Shown here: positions 1 to 12,428 of the stretch, piece after piece
How positions within the stretch are numbered: position 1 is the first letter of the stretch
How the letters are laid out: the number at the start of each line of letters is the position of its first letter
DNA from: Rutstroemia sp. NJR-2017a BVV2
Lineage: Eukaryota > Ascomycota > Leotiomycetes > Helotiales > Rutstroemiaceae
NCBI GenBank assembly: GCA_002946415.1
Contig: NJPS01000069.1
Location: 62,001-126,000, forward strand
Reading direction: 5' to 3'
Length of the DNA: 64,000 nucleotides
Translations under genes and position numbers: made by a program
The notes under the pieces: generated by a model
Told to the model about the DNA's origin: nothing
The model's input: the letters and a program-made list of their open reading frames with translations, nothing else
The model's database searches: none

Positions 1-3000
1 CAATAGTCGAGATACTTGAACTTTAACCGTCGTTAAACTAAATACCCACCTACTTTACTTACTTGCTGCATATTCTTTTTCGATTCGATATTACATATAC
101 CACCATCGCATTAATAGTACATACGCAAACACGTCCGGGAATGAAAAGAGGAGGGATGGATTTTTGTTGCATTTTTGAAGCGTTGATTTTACAGGGTTAG
201 CATATTAGGGGGGGAGCAATGCATGAACCGCGTGGCGGGGCATGGATGGGTTGAATGATGGGTATTTTATGTATGATTTTTATGTTATGTGAGATGAGAT
301 GAAAGACATTGAGAAAAGAAGAGGTCGAACGTGAATATGGATGGAGACGATTAGATATGTTGGGTTGGGATTACATATATAGAAGTTTTAATATTAGAGA
401 AAAGTATCTGTCTTCAAGCAAACAATTTCCAGCCCAGCGTCTGTAGTGTGTGTGCAGTAGTGTGGAACTGAGTGAGGGATATCATTCATATCTATCCAGC
501 AAAAAGGGTAAAGATTACCAGGAGAAAGGCACAGTACAGAGGAAGTGGTTAAGGTAGAACGGGGAGCGAAGACAGTACGCATATATCACACACGTTAAGA
601 AATCACCTACTAGACTATCGATCCAAACTGGTAAGATAAAAGCATGTAAACAGTAATCTATATTCTCCTTGATATTCCGAAGATATAATGTCTGGTTCCG
701 GACCGTACTTTGAGCTCGAACTACATACCTGAACTCTGAAAGAGAGATATACATACATACATCAATCAATACCAGATATAGTCACGCCATATCCAGAGAA
801 AAGCACTTCATTATCTATACTTAAAAAACAACTACAACCATATCCCAATCTTCTCTCCCGCCAAATCACTCCATTCCAACTCAACTCACCACCTCCGTCG
901 TATCCCCATCTACCAGTATCCCAAAACCCCCCTCTCAACCACACAGCCTCACTCCACACTGTACACCCACCTTTCCGAGCCCAGTATCTGCAGCTTCGCA
1001 CATCTCAGACATACACATGCAAACACAACATACGCCAGCCAATCCACCTCACCGACCGCAGCGACACGTGCAGCTTATATAGATTAATCTAAGCTCGACG
1101 TCCCACTTGCCGATTGTTGCCTATGTATACTCGGTCTTGATGCGGTGGTTGATCGGATCGGATCTGTGGGTGTAGTGGTTGGGGGTTGTGGAACTTGGGG
1201 GGAGGGGAGCTGAAAGGGATGGGGATTAGAGGGGAAGGGGTGGAGGAGATGGCTTGGTGCAGAGGAAGGATAGGTAAGGAAAAAGAAAGGAAAGGGAATG
1301 CAACGGAACGAGTCAGGATATATGTAGATGGCGGACTGTCTTGCATGATAGGTGCATGGAGATGTGTACTTCACATGTACTTCACATGTCTGTCTGTCTA
1401 TCACCTGTCTTTCACATGTACATCCCCATTCCATCTCCATCCCAATCCATTCCAGCGTCGTACCCCGCATACAGCGCAACCAAGAGAACAAAAAAGTGCC
1501 CATACCACAAAACCACATGAAGAGCAACTACCCTCCCTCCTGTCCCTCCCTTCTCTCCCAACCCCATTCCTGTCCACTGATGATCCCATCATGCAGTGCT
1601 CCACTACCAGCATCGACAAAATCTAAACAAATAACTCACAAACGCAAATATATTGCGCCAACATGTCGTGCATAGATGTTGTGCTGCGCTGGCTGCATTG
1701 CATAGTGCAGATGCAGATGCAGAGAGAGAGAGAGACGGGAATTACTCGGGAGATGGAGGATGGATGCTGTGTAGGACAGGATATGAGATGAAATGAGATG
1801 AGATAATTGATGAGTAGGTAGCCAGCCTAGCTGGATGAGATGTTGTTCTGTTGTGGTGGTGATGGTGGTGGAGGTGGGACAGTGTGGAAGGTGAGTTTGG
1901 AGGGAGGGATGGGCTGATGGATGGGAGAGGAATGAATTGGTCTGTTAATTGAGGTGTTGATTCATCGTTTGTTCACTTCTCTCATCGCAGAATATACTAT
2001 TCCACCCAAAACCAAAAAGACAAGACCCAGTAAATAACTCGTCCTGTACCATCCCCATCCACCATCATCGTCATCGCCATACCTACCCGCCTATAAACCC
2101 TATATATCGCATACCACACTCAATCTACCTACCTATACAGAAGAGAAGTCTCTCAACCTCAACCTCATTATCTCGCCCCTCTAACCTCGTCAGTCAGTCC
2201 CCCTCGTTCCCCTCGCAACGCACCGACCCCCACCCATCGCCAAAGTACCTGTCTTCCCTTCGTACAAGAAACCACACAAAATACAGTACTCGCAGCAACC
2301 ACCTACCCTGCCCAGGCAACCTCTTTCTCTTTCTTCCCTTGCTCTTTTCTCTCCACTCCCCTCCACAGCCCTCCACAGCCCTCCCACCCCACCCGGCCGG
2401 GTCCTCCGAATCGCATCCTACACGACAGCACAGCAATCCACAGCACAGACATATCGCAGAGCGTCGTCCATCTTCACCCCACAATCCGATATTAAAGGAT
2501 CAATAACGTTTAATAAGACACTCAAACATCGTCATTTGATTGCTCGACAAACGCACCTACCTACCTTTCTCCCCAATGGTATAAAAGTAGAAGGAAAAGT
2601 ATGGGTTTTTAGGCGCCGGCGCTAAGGTTTTTTGCTCCCCTACCATGCTATGTATACCATGTGGAATGGAAAAGGATGCCGGGGAGATCGTTCGGTCCAG
2701 GCTTGTGTGTGGGTATGGAAGGAAGTCTGGTACAGTATAGTGGACGACTGGAGATGTTGAAGTTTACGGAGGACTGTACACGTCAAGCGAGATGTAATTT
2801 CGTTTCTACAGGCATAGTATTTTTTTCTTGGTTTGTATATTCAGACTGGGAAATAAAGAGAGAGTTTTTCTTCAAGTATTAACTTGTATAGATATCATAC
2901 GAGGATTAATATATAATATAATAGAGATATAGTACGAAAGTATACCATCCCAATTTCCCAATCCATCCAAACAGCGTTTTGCCTACTTGCTGAAATGCAC

Positions 3001-6000
3001 GTACCATTGGACGAAGTAAGTGGAATTGCGTTGTTTGACTTTCTGTTCTATATTTGGAGGAAAGGAAAGTGTATGCATGCGGAGGGAGCTGCATATGCAT
3101 GTTATGGTAAGTCTCTCTCTCCCTTGCGGTGGGATTGCATTCACTACGTTAGGAGATCCGGAGATGGAAATGGGGATTGGGTGGGAGGAAGTCGATATGA
3201 GATGAGGAGAATATTGGTTGGGGAGGAAGTTCGGATGAGATGTTTGGTTGGAGGAAAAGAGGTTGTAGGTGTTGGAACTTGGCTGTGAGGACGGCGATAT
3301 GGTTCGGGATGGGATGGGATTGGATGGGAGAGAGAAAGATGAGATGAATAAGGTCCGTCGTATAGATATCTTGCCCCTAGCAACGAAGTGGTATGAGTAG
3401 AATAGACACGCTCTGCGTAAAATACCTTGCTTGACTTACAAGCTGACAAGTAAGTGAGTAAGTATCTTTCGTACATTGCAATCTCAACCGACCAAGACCG
3501 TGATTCTCATCTCATCAACTACCCAGTCCTTAGTCCCCGGAATATCATTATCCCTCAACCCGTCTTCCGCCTCAATAAAGTATGAGTATGGCTAAATGCG
3601 ATTCGCATCTCTGCAGTTCACATCGGATGAATCCAATACGTACGAAGTGCATATCGCCGATATACTCAAATATTCTTCCCATCCATCCCATCTCATCTCA
3701 TCTAATCGACCCGCTCAAAACGCGAATCCAACGCGTCTCTCCATCCATCTCGTCCAGTCTCCACCCAGCCAGTAACTTCTTGGTCGTCCCGTCCGTTCGC
3801 GCAAACGCCATACATAGCCAGCCACAGTTCAAAACCGAGTATCCCCATCCCCATGCCGGCTCGATGTTTACCCATCCCATCCACTCATTCACTCGACCGA
3901 CGGACCGACCGAGAAAAATGACGTGAACTGGGAAACTAACTTAGTGCGTGGAGTGGAGAGCAGACTAGACTAGACTAAGTGATCTGAGATGCAAGGCACG
4001 GGCGAGGTAAGTTAGTTAAGGCAAGGCGATTGATTCGACGAACCAACAATTGAATAACCACAGTGAATTGATTGAAGCTCGGTTCCGAGTATATTTTTTT
4101 CTTTTTATTGTCCCTTTGTAGATCTATCACAACATGTCACACACGGGGACCAGCTATCGGGAGGGATAAGCTACAAAAGAAGGATATGATCTTATAGGAT
4201 TCCAGCCCAGAAAGATCGAGATTCCCCCATCCAGACATCTTCCCTTCCTGGCAAAAAAGTATGAGTTGTCAAATATTTAATTCCGGATCCGAGGACTGGA
4301 GATTGCCATATACCCAGCTCGGCGGCAAAACGAGGTAGGGGTAGGGCTGGGCTGGGTTGATCTACGACCGACTGTATTCCAAGGAAGAAGGATCGTTTAA
4401 CTATCCATAGACCGAGTAGAGCAGATGTCCAGATACAGCAGGTCGTAAGGCAAAACGCATGAAAGCGGGATGCGCAATTAAGTATCGAAATGTCTTGCTC
4501 TCCGACTGTGCAAGTATCGGAACAGCGCGAGCTTTACGTCACGGATTCTAAATGTAAAGTAGCTACTGTAAAGGTTATGGATGTGAATGCAAATATGGAT
4601 CTCCCAGACGCAAGTGGAGATGCGGCGGAGAATTTCTTCTGCGCTGCGGCGTGCGCTGCTTTTCTAACAACCCCATCCATCCCACATGTCAAAGCGTCCC
4701 CGCCGTTGGAAATAGCAAACGAATGATGGGAAAAAAATGGTCTGAGCTGCGATGATGATGATCGATAGTTCCACGATGGATTTTTTCTCTGGTGGTGTAA
4801 TTGACGGATGCTTTTCTTTTCGAATAGTTTGTCCAGTGGCCATCTTAGTGAAGTTAGTGAACTACCCTTCTTGCAGCTGAAAAGGAAACTTATTCAGTGA
4901 AAAGAAAGAAGCAGAGATAACTGGATACCTTAACTTACCTGGATGCCTCGATACATGGATATGCGATTCTATGCAACAGCCCTGTAATGGACAGGGAACA
5001 GGTGAATGTAGGCCGTCTGCTGGGCGGACTCATTGGATAGAAAGTTACACGAGTTCTGCAAACAATGACGGGGAAAGGCTTCCTTGGAGAAATGACTACT
5101 TGGTTGAAAAAGGAAATAAGAGAAAGTGTAAACAATCAATTGTAGGAGGCCGGCTGTGTCTGAATTCCCGCTCTGAATGGAATGGGATCCTCCGATACGA
5201 CTCTCTTTCGTATAGCATGTTCACCCAAGTCAACTGAAGGCCTTTCTTTGGGACGTAGAAGTTGCCCCGCGCTATTACGACCAAGCTCAAGCTCGACTCA
5301 AGCTGATGATGCTGGTGCTGATGCTGATCCTCGCTGCGAGGGGAAAGAGGGGTTGGAACTTGGCTGCCTCTTGGGTGTCCTGTGCGTACTACTGTGGAAG
5401 TAAGTAATTCTGATGCAGCTAAACAATGCTTTAGTTCGTACTGCAAACCATACGATTGACAGAGATTGTCCAGAGGTGGCGGGCTCCGTTTTGCTGCTAC
5501 TCCACTTATTACATATTCGGTCGGCCGGTTACTTGCTCATATCTGCTAGGTAGCGTTGTTTGAAGCCATACCCGTCGGATCAACAAACAGATATATCAGA
5601 AATCATTATTCAAACACAGGGCGGATTCACTCGAGGATCCAATACTGGTTGGTAGGGGGATCTGAAATAGCGAGGACAATGGCATTATCGTGCCGTCGAA
5701 TGTTGCTGTAAGAGTCAGGATCTTCTCGATATAACTTTCTCTGGCTGGTTATTTGTAACTTGTTGCACATACTTTGGCTCAATTATCCCAAAAGAGCTTT
5801 ATCGGGTTGAAATCACGCAAGCCTGTGGCGGAGGATCTACCTATGCAAGTCGACATCTGAAACAGTAGTATTAGCAATCACGAAGGCAAACATTGAGCCA
5901 GCCAATACAAAGGAAAGTGTCGGCTTCCGAATGCAACATCTGGGCAAGCAAGCAATCATGCGTAAAGCATCGACACTGCGCGAATTGGAGCTTGAAGATG

Positions 6001-7548
6001 TTATATACATCAAGTAGTAAGACGGCGAGGTTGGCCGACTGGCGGATTCCTACATGCGGCAAAAGCAGAGGCAATACAATGCCAATGCCTCTTTTCCTGA
6101 CCTATTACGGTCGATGGCGGAAACGTACCGGGGATTGGTGAATGAGGGGCGGATCAATATTGAGTAAGTAACACGACGGTTTTCACGTCAAGAGAGGATG
6201 TCTGTCAGCTACCAGGTGGGGAGGAGGAGAAAGAGGAAATAAATGGGGCAACTTTGTAATCGGCATGGATCACGTTATTTATCCATGACCTTGTACCTCT
6301 ACTTAACCTTACTTCGCACACAATGAATTGCTGTTGACTCGTGAACCGTACCCATGATGCTTGTGCTCTCGTCCGTTTCATAATGTAAACATTGCACGCT
6401 TTGTGCTAATCGAGAAAAGCGTCTACTATCGGATAGCGAATGAAACTAGACCTTGGGAGATCTAACTGCATGCATGTTGTCGGCTGTGCAGATATCTCCA
6501 AGCAATAGAATTCTGTACCCGGAAAAGAAACGGAAAAGAATTACACACAGTGCGTAGTATACAGTAGCTTGTTCAGCGTCAGCCTGTAATCGGATCCGCT
6601 ATCTCGTTCAATACAGGTACCGGAAACAGCGCAGGCTGGATCTCGTAGATGGGTACTTCGTACAACAGCTTCTTCTGTTGGTAATATGCCGTCTCACCTC
6701 AGAGGACTTCGGCGAATGTCCAATTAGAGTCGGGACATGGAGAGAGGTACAGCTACGGACGGGATACTTCGTACAGTACAAACCATCCAGACGGCATCCT
6801 CACCCTCCCTACAGAGAAATACGGCGCCTACTCTTTGTTATTCGGGACCTCGGAGTCTCTGTACATTGTCGTAACTACCGATCTGCTGGGGAAGATGATT
6901 GCTTGCCTGGTCGACTAGTCCTGCAATTGGGAACTAGCTGCAGGTAGCAAAACAAGTTCACGGGTAGGTAGCTGGGGCTTTTGCCTATGTCGGCCTTAGG
7001 GGCAGGTAGCTGACGGCCAGGAAGTAGACGAATTTAGACATGACAGGACGGAACGTTTTGGCTAGAGAACTAGCAGCTGCGCAGCTGCAGCATTTCCAAG
7101 ATAAACAGCTGGAAGAGCACGGTTCTGCTAGTAGATAGGACAGATACATATTAATCAATTGCGCGCTCGCTCGCTCTATTCCCGCTCCACTCGCACTTCG
7201 CATCCAGGGACCCAGGATCCAAATTTCTTGCAGGTTTGCAGATTCGCAGCTAAAAGCAACCAAAACATTGAGGCGTGTTCCATTCATCTGGGTGGGCGAA
7301 AATGGTACTATACGCGACAACACGCGATGATACCTCAACTTGCAGTCCGGCCATGGAAGCAGGTAAGAAGAACCTTGAACACGATCCAAGAAGATCCATG
7401 GATAGATGAGACCACACAGGATGATCCTAAAACTTAAATAAACGCGGGTCGCTAAGCTAAGCTGCGCTCGACCAATAGAACTCAACTATTTTGATTCCTC
7501 TGCCCATAATGTTACCCTAGCGTCCAGCATCTGCATTGCCTACAAGTT

Positions 7549-7590
7549 GATTGTATCCAATTGTGTCCGATTGTGTCCGATTGTGTCCAC
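7549..7590. repeat. 10-bp tandem repeat (GATTGTGTCC)
   Basis: About four consecutive copies of a 10-bp unit GATTGTGTCC. The first two are slightly diverged (GATTGTATCC, AATTGTGTCC) and the last two are exact. It lies about 1.1 kb upstream of the next start codon, in likely promoter sequence. No coding frame explains it. Confidence 0.8.
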
Positions 7591-8397
7591 CGACAGCCAT
7601 TCACAGCCTCTCTTTTCCTCTCTCCTACCAATTCCCTATACAATCTCAGCGCATTTTCACCACCAGCACGAGGGAAAGCAGAACGCGGGGAATCTATCCT
7701 TCGACTGCGACTTTTTGTTTGTGTGAGAACAGCGCGGGAGGCATAGGCATAGTGAGAGGGAGCGTTGCTGCTGGTGCCCTTTTTCTGCACATTCATTTGA
7801 CTCTCGTTTTCATCCGCCCAAAGTCAATTCATTCATCCCTTCCCTTCCCATCCCGTCATTGAAGTTCTCAGGAGCCTCTCCCATACGATTCATTCTCCCG
7901 CCATTAGTTACTCGTTACTGTACGCCGACTCGACTACACCACACTGCACTACACCACCTGCCATACAATCGGTTTGTACGTACGCCTTCGACCACGGCGC
8001 AAAAAGAACCATCTAGCGCCTGAGGTCTTAAACTTCTATGCTTCTGCTTCCATCTATCTCGAACCAAAAAAAGAACAAAAGAAAAGAAGATACGATAGTT
8101 ACTGTACTGTTTTGTATACTGTGCTGTTTTGTACGGTAAGTACCCTTAGACATCTTTTCTTCTTCTTCTTTTCCTCTTTCTCTCCCCTCTCCTCGCCCTC
8201 TTCCTCTTTTGTCTCTCGTCTGAACTCACCTCCAGACCGACACAGTCCTGTACGTCTGTTTGTTTACCTTATCATCCCCGTCTTAAGCTTGTTTCGAGAA
8301 AGGCCGCGCCCATCGACAAAAGAATCCACCTCCACCTCCACTCCCGTCCCAGTCGGTCTACCGGTCAGTCTACCACCAGAAATTCAAAATCGGCCGT

Positions 8398-8425
8398 CCA
8401 TCCACCCATCCACCCATCCACCCAT
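8398..8425. repeat. 8-bp tandem repeat (CCATCCAC)
   Basis: Three uninterrupted copies of an 8-bp CCATCCAC-type unit inside the pyrimidine-rich leader upstream of the gene at 8675. It is a simple repeat with no sign of coding selection. Confidence 0.7.
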
Positions 8426-8674
8426 TGACAAAAGAATCCACCACCCATTTCCACCACCCATTCCTTCCCTTCTTATCCCCGACCACCGACTTCCCAGTTA
8501 CTTGTCAGAAGGAATTCCTACCCTACACCCACCCCCAGCTTGCTCACTCGCTTTCTTTGGCATGGATTTCTTAAGATGTTCATGAGATACTTAAAACTAT
8601 TACGATAACGTCTTCCCGACCACCTTCTTTTTCTTGCTTCTTGGAAGTGGAGTTGAGTGAGAGTTTAGCTGAAG

Positions 8675-11600
8675 ATGAAGACTATTCCGAGCGTAAGTTT
8701 TCCTCCGCCGTTACCTTGTCCCTTCCTTACCTTACTTGACTTTCCTTTGATCTGAAGTATGCTCCCTCCGCACGGCACTGCACTGCACGTTCTTACCGTA
8801 CCCATCATCTCGCATTGATCCTCCGCCGGAGACATTCCATTGGTCTCCCTTCACCAATTCTCTAAACCACGCCGAATATTTTATTTTTGTCTCTTTTTTG
8901 TCTCTCTCCTCTCTTTTGGGGCTTCGAATGGAAAGTCGAAAAGAAAGGGAATACTAATTGTATTTCTTCCAGCTTGTTGCTTCGAGTACGGTCGGCGTCG
9001 CAGCTGCGGGTCTAGCATTGGGGAAACCAGACCATTCATCTCCGAAACGGCGCCCTTCGTCGAAGAAGAGAAAATCGGGAGACGTTGCTGCCGATGGCGA
9101 TAATTTTAATTTAGGTACTCCCTCTCTCGTTTCACGACCCGCGACAAGTTCTACCATGGTTACGCCTGAAAGTCGCAATACCCCAAGTGCGATGGGATCT
9201 TCGTCCACCACCCAATCCTCCTCCCTACCCTTCCTTCGACGACCTTCGCATCTCAGAATTGATTCCCCGACACAAAACGGTGCTGCGCGACGGTGGTCTC
9301 TTATTCGCGCGGGTGATGCACAAAGCGACAACTTCTCGGATGAGAGTGGTGTTAGAGATTCCGTCTCGTCTCGTGGTTCCTGGATTCGGAGATTATCTAT
9401 ACCAATATCGGGGAATAGCAGTCCTAGATCAAGTATAGCACCAGAGTCGCCTTCCATTACATTCTCTCATACTTCGGCGGCACCAATTCTTTCCTCCCCA
9501 CGCGACAGTCCGACGCAGTTACCTCCGAACAAACTGGTGAAGAGACAAACATCGGAAAGAATTCGCAGTGGGACAGTTTCAAGCGAATCCAAAGCGCAAG
9601 CACGAACATTAAGAAGGCCGGCAACTAGTCACCAGCGTACGATTACGCTGCAGCAACGATTTATAGAAGATTCGCCAGGCACGAAAACACAGTCTCGTCC
9701 AACCCCTCCGAGGCGGTCAACGGTATCCACTCAAAGGACGCCGGTCAGGAAACATAGTGAATCACCTCGCAGCTCGTGGCGTATGTACTTCGACTCGCGC
9801 CCAACCAAATTTTCTAAAGAACGATCCTCCGGCAGATCGACAGATGGAAATATGCATAACTTTTTTTGGACCTCGAAAAGAGTCATGCCCGACCATACTG
9901 TTAGACCGACTTTAGTGAAGCCTTCTTTCATTACTGTATCGACTTCGGAAATTGAAGGCTATTACGACGAAGAGGGTCTTCCTTGCGACGGATCTATAGA
10001 TTTTGACGAGGACGATCTGGAAGAATCGAGTTCGCCGTTAGTGGAGGAAAATACTAAGCGCCCGCGAAGGTCCCTGTCTATGCACTTTAGTTCCCCAGGA
10101 ACGTGGATCACTAGATCAGGAAGTTTGCGAAATAAAAAACGAAATATGGATACTGTGCAAGGCAGAAAAAGCAATGTACCCGATCCAATTTCTTCGGCTC
10201 CAAGAAGGGTATCGATCTCTGCCCATGGACCTACTCCCAACCACAATCGCCCTATGATGGACCAGACAGTCTTCCAACGACCGGCCAGTTCTTGGGTGGA
10301 ATCTTCCTCGCCAATTGATCCTTTCTCTCCCGTTAATTACAATCCTAGAAATCGCAATACATCTTCTCCCTTACCACCGCTCACCCGACTATCGACATTC
10401 AATGTGGATATCTCCCGATTAGGACTATCCTCTTCCTCATCCTCCGGACCTATGCGAAGCCCCAGCTCGCCCTTCCCGATGTCAACCACTGCTGCGACCT
10501 CATTTTCCACAAACGCAGCGTCTACCAGTTCATCCTCACCTTACTACGGGTCTCTAAGTTCGAAACCAAAGTCTTCAGAAGTTGGGGACCGAGCCTCGAC
10601 ATTAATCGGCTCTGATAATGAGATGCGAAGCTTTGCATCAGGCGACGATGATGACCTGGACTTCCAAAGTGAAACAGTGTATGATTCTATACGATCTGGT
10701 GCTACCAGCAGTCTACGATCGCAGGGCACACCATTAGACTCCATGTTTGATGATTCTCCGCCAACCACTAATGTGCCTCCCAAGGCAAAAAGGCTTTCAA
10801 TTCATGAGCTGATGGCTAATGGAGCATTCAGTGATATCGAGAACAAAATCATTGAAGAGGATGAAGGACAGGCAACCCCTGTAAAGCTACCAAAGGTTTC
10901 ACCAACGTCAGATCATGGGAAGGTAGCAATTAGCATCGACACTGATCTCCTCATCCCTTCATCTCCACCAACTCTCTGCCTTTCCACGAAAGAATTTGGT
11001 CACCTATCATTGGGTGATGACGATGATGAAGATGAAGATTGGACCAGAGATGACGAGGATGAAAATTTCGACATCGCCAGTCAGCTCTCACCGCCTACTA
11101 ACAACTCCACTTGCCGTCGTGTAAGTCCCATTATCCGACCAGCACTGGCGGACGTGACGTATGGTGGATCCACCAACGGCAACCCCGAAAGGCCGAGGAG
11201 CAACGTGTTCGAATGGTCCGAGTCAACGACGGCCGAAAAAGACTTCTCGGGTATTTCAGCTCGACCTAGGACGGCTCATGTCAAGCATCTTACCGATGGA
11301 CGAGGTGGTCGCACAGTCGGACGAAAAGGACCTAGTCCGATGCATATCAGGAGTCAAAGTGTGCCAGTTGTTGTTCCTGACCTTATCGGTCAACGAGAGC
11401 ATCCAAAATTAACACCCAAGTTTGGCACTTGGGGTCTGGGCGCGAAAGGCGTAAGTGAGGACTGGGATAACGATTTCGATTTTGAGGCAAGCGATGATGG
11501 CGAGTTCGAAGATGGCAAGTCGTCTACGGAGAATAAATTGATGTTTGTCCCACCTGCGATTCAGGCAAGCCAGGCAAACGTCGTCGGACACGTTGGTCAG

Positions 11601-12428
11601 ATTCGAGAAGTATGCTTGTTGGTTGAGGATCTAAAGAGGCTGCGCTTACTCGCCCGGGAACACAACTTGTTGAATGGATCTTCAGCGCAATTGTGGAAAG
11701 AAGCTGAAGGTATCATTGCGCTGGCTGTCCCTGAGGAAGAAGATCCGACTTTGTCGCCTCCCCATTCTCCCACATCACCCACAACGGACGCCTTTAGTGA
11801 CAAATTCTTTGATCATGGCTCTGATGGCGAGGATATTGCGACGCCAGATACTCCTTTCGAAGTTTTAGGTCGCCATGGCAAGGCTACAGGATACGTTTAT
11901 GATGGCAATCTTGTTCGCAGACGTTCGGTTTTCTCGCCTGAAGACGACATCTTTGGAACTGGAGCGATCGTTCACAACCCACCGATTCGGGACGCCCTAC
12001 GCCCTCCTGCGATTCTCGTTCGCCATTCGAGTGCCAAAACCTCGGCAGAAGTTGCTCGAACAGTCATGGAAACAATGCATCAACATCGTTCGACCTCTGA
12101 TCCTATGCTTTCGGACATGATCAATCAGTCCTCGAACAAGATGCCATTTGACACGACCAGTCTACGCGATCTTGTTCATCGTGCAGGTGTCTTGACCCGC
12201 AAGCTGAGCGAGATCATTCGTGAAGCTGAAGGTCCCATACAAAGTCCGCAGTCCACTCCTCATCGTGATTCGAGTCCAGCCTTCACTCGAGTATTCACAG
12301 ACCCCATGGCATCACCTCCACAACACCTCCCGCGAAGCCATAGCAATAAATCCGTCCTCAGCAGCTCTATCGATTCCTCCCCGACGAGGAGTTTAGGTCA
12401 GCGCATGCATATGATGACTGTTGTATGA
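8675..12428 (+). CDS. large Ser-rich protein, probable Bfa1/Byr4-type mitotic-exit regulator
   Basis: Two exons, 8675-8692 and 8973-12428, joined across a 280-bp intron (GTAAGT donor, TACTAAT branch site, CAG acceptor), give 1157 aa. The start codon lies in an exon of only six codons (MKTIPS); the downstream frame has no ATG near the acceptor, which supports this start. The protein is low-complexity and Ser/Pro-rich for about 650 residues. Two acidic Trp-containing motifs follow (EDWTRDDEDENFD near residue 692 and SEDWDNDFDFE near 833), and then a helical block near 882-927 containing LKRLRLL and LWKEAEGIIALA. From memory of the family, acidic W-D motifs and a C-terminal LWxEAxxII helix resemble Bfa1/Byr4, the scaffold of the two-component GAP for the Spg1/Tem1 GTPase at the spindle pole body. 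That assignment is inference. It could instead be an uncharacterised disordered protein conserved in filamentous fungi. Confidence 0.75.

Larger units (their letters stand above)
1..8674. other. long region without a supported gene
   Basis: No open frame here combines useful length, splice signals and a recognisable protein family. The region is rich in simple-sequence tracts (GGATGG/CCATCC, GAGATGA, CT-rich stretches) and contains only short overlapping frames on both strands. The last kilobase, about 7500-8674, is strongly pyrimidine-rich and lies directly upstream of the gene starting at 8675, so it is probably promoter and 5' leader. A 78-codon frame at 4490-4726 and a 166-codon minus-strand frame at 6985-7485 are open, but their translations show no recognisable features. 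Noncoding RNAs cannot be excluded. Confidence 0.6.

Noticed and set aside
4490..4726. 78-codon plus-strand frame starting MSCSPTVQ
   Set aside because: Too short and without a signal peptide, domain or neighbouring exons. Kept only as part of the intergenic description.
6985..7485. 166-codon minus-strand frame
   Set aside because: No conserved motif, no splice partners and a composition close to random.
7974..8585. 203-codon plus-strand frame just upstream of the gene at 8675
   Set aside because: The frame is made of pyrimidine-rich leader sequence giving Ser/Pro/Phe repeats, and no recognisable domain is present. More likely 5' UTR.
8954..9457. 167-codon minus-strand frame opposite the large Ser-rich gene
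   Set aside because: It lies entirely antisense to a long coding exon and mirrors its codon bias. No splice or family evidence.
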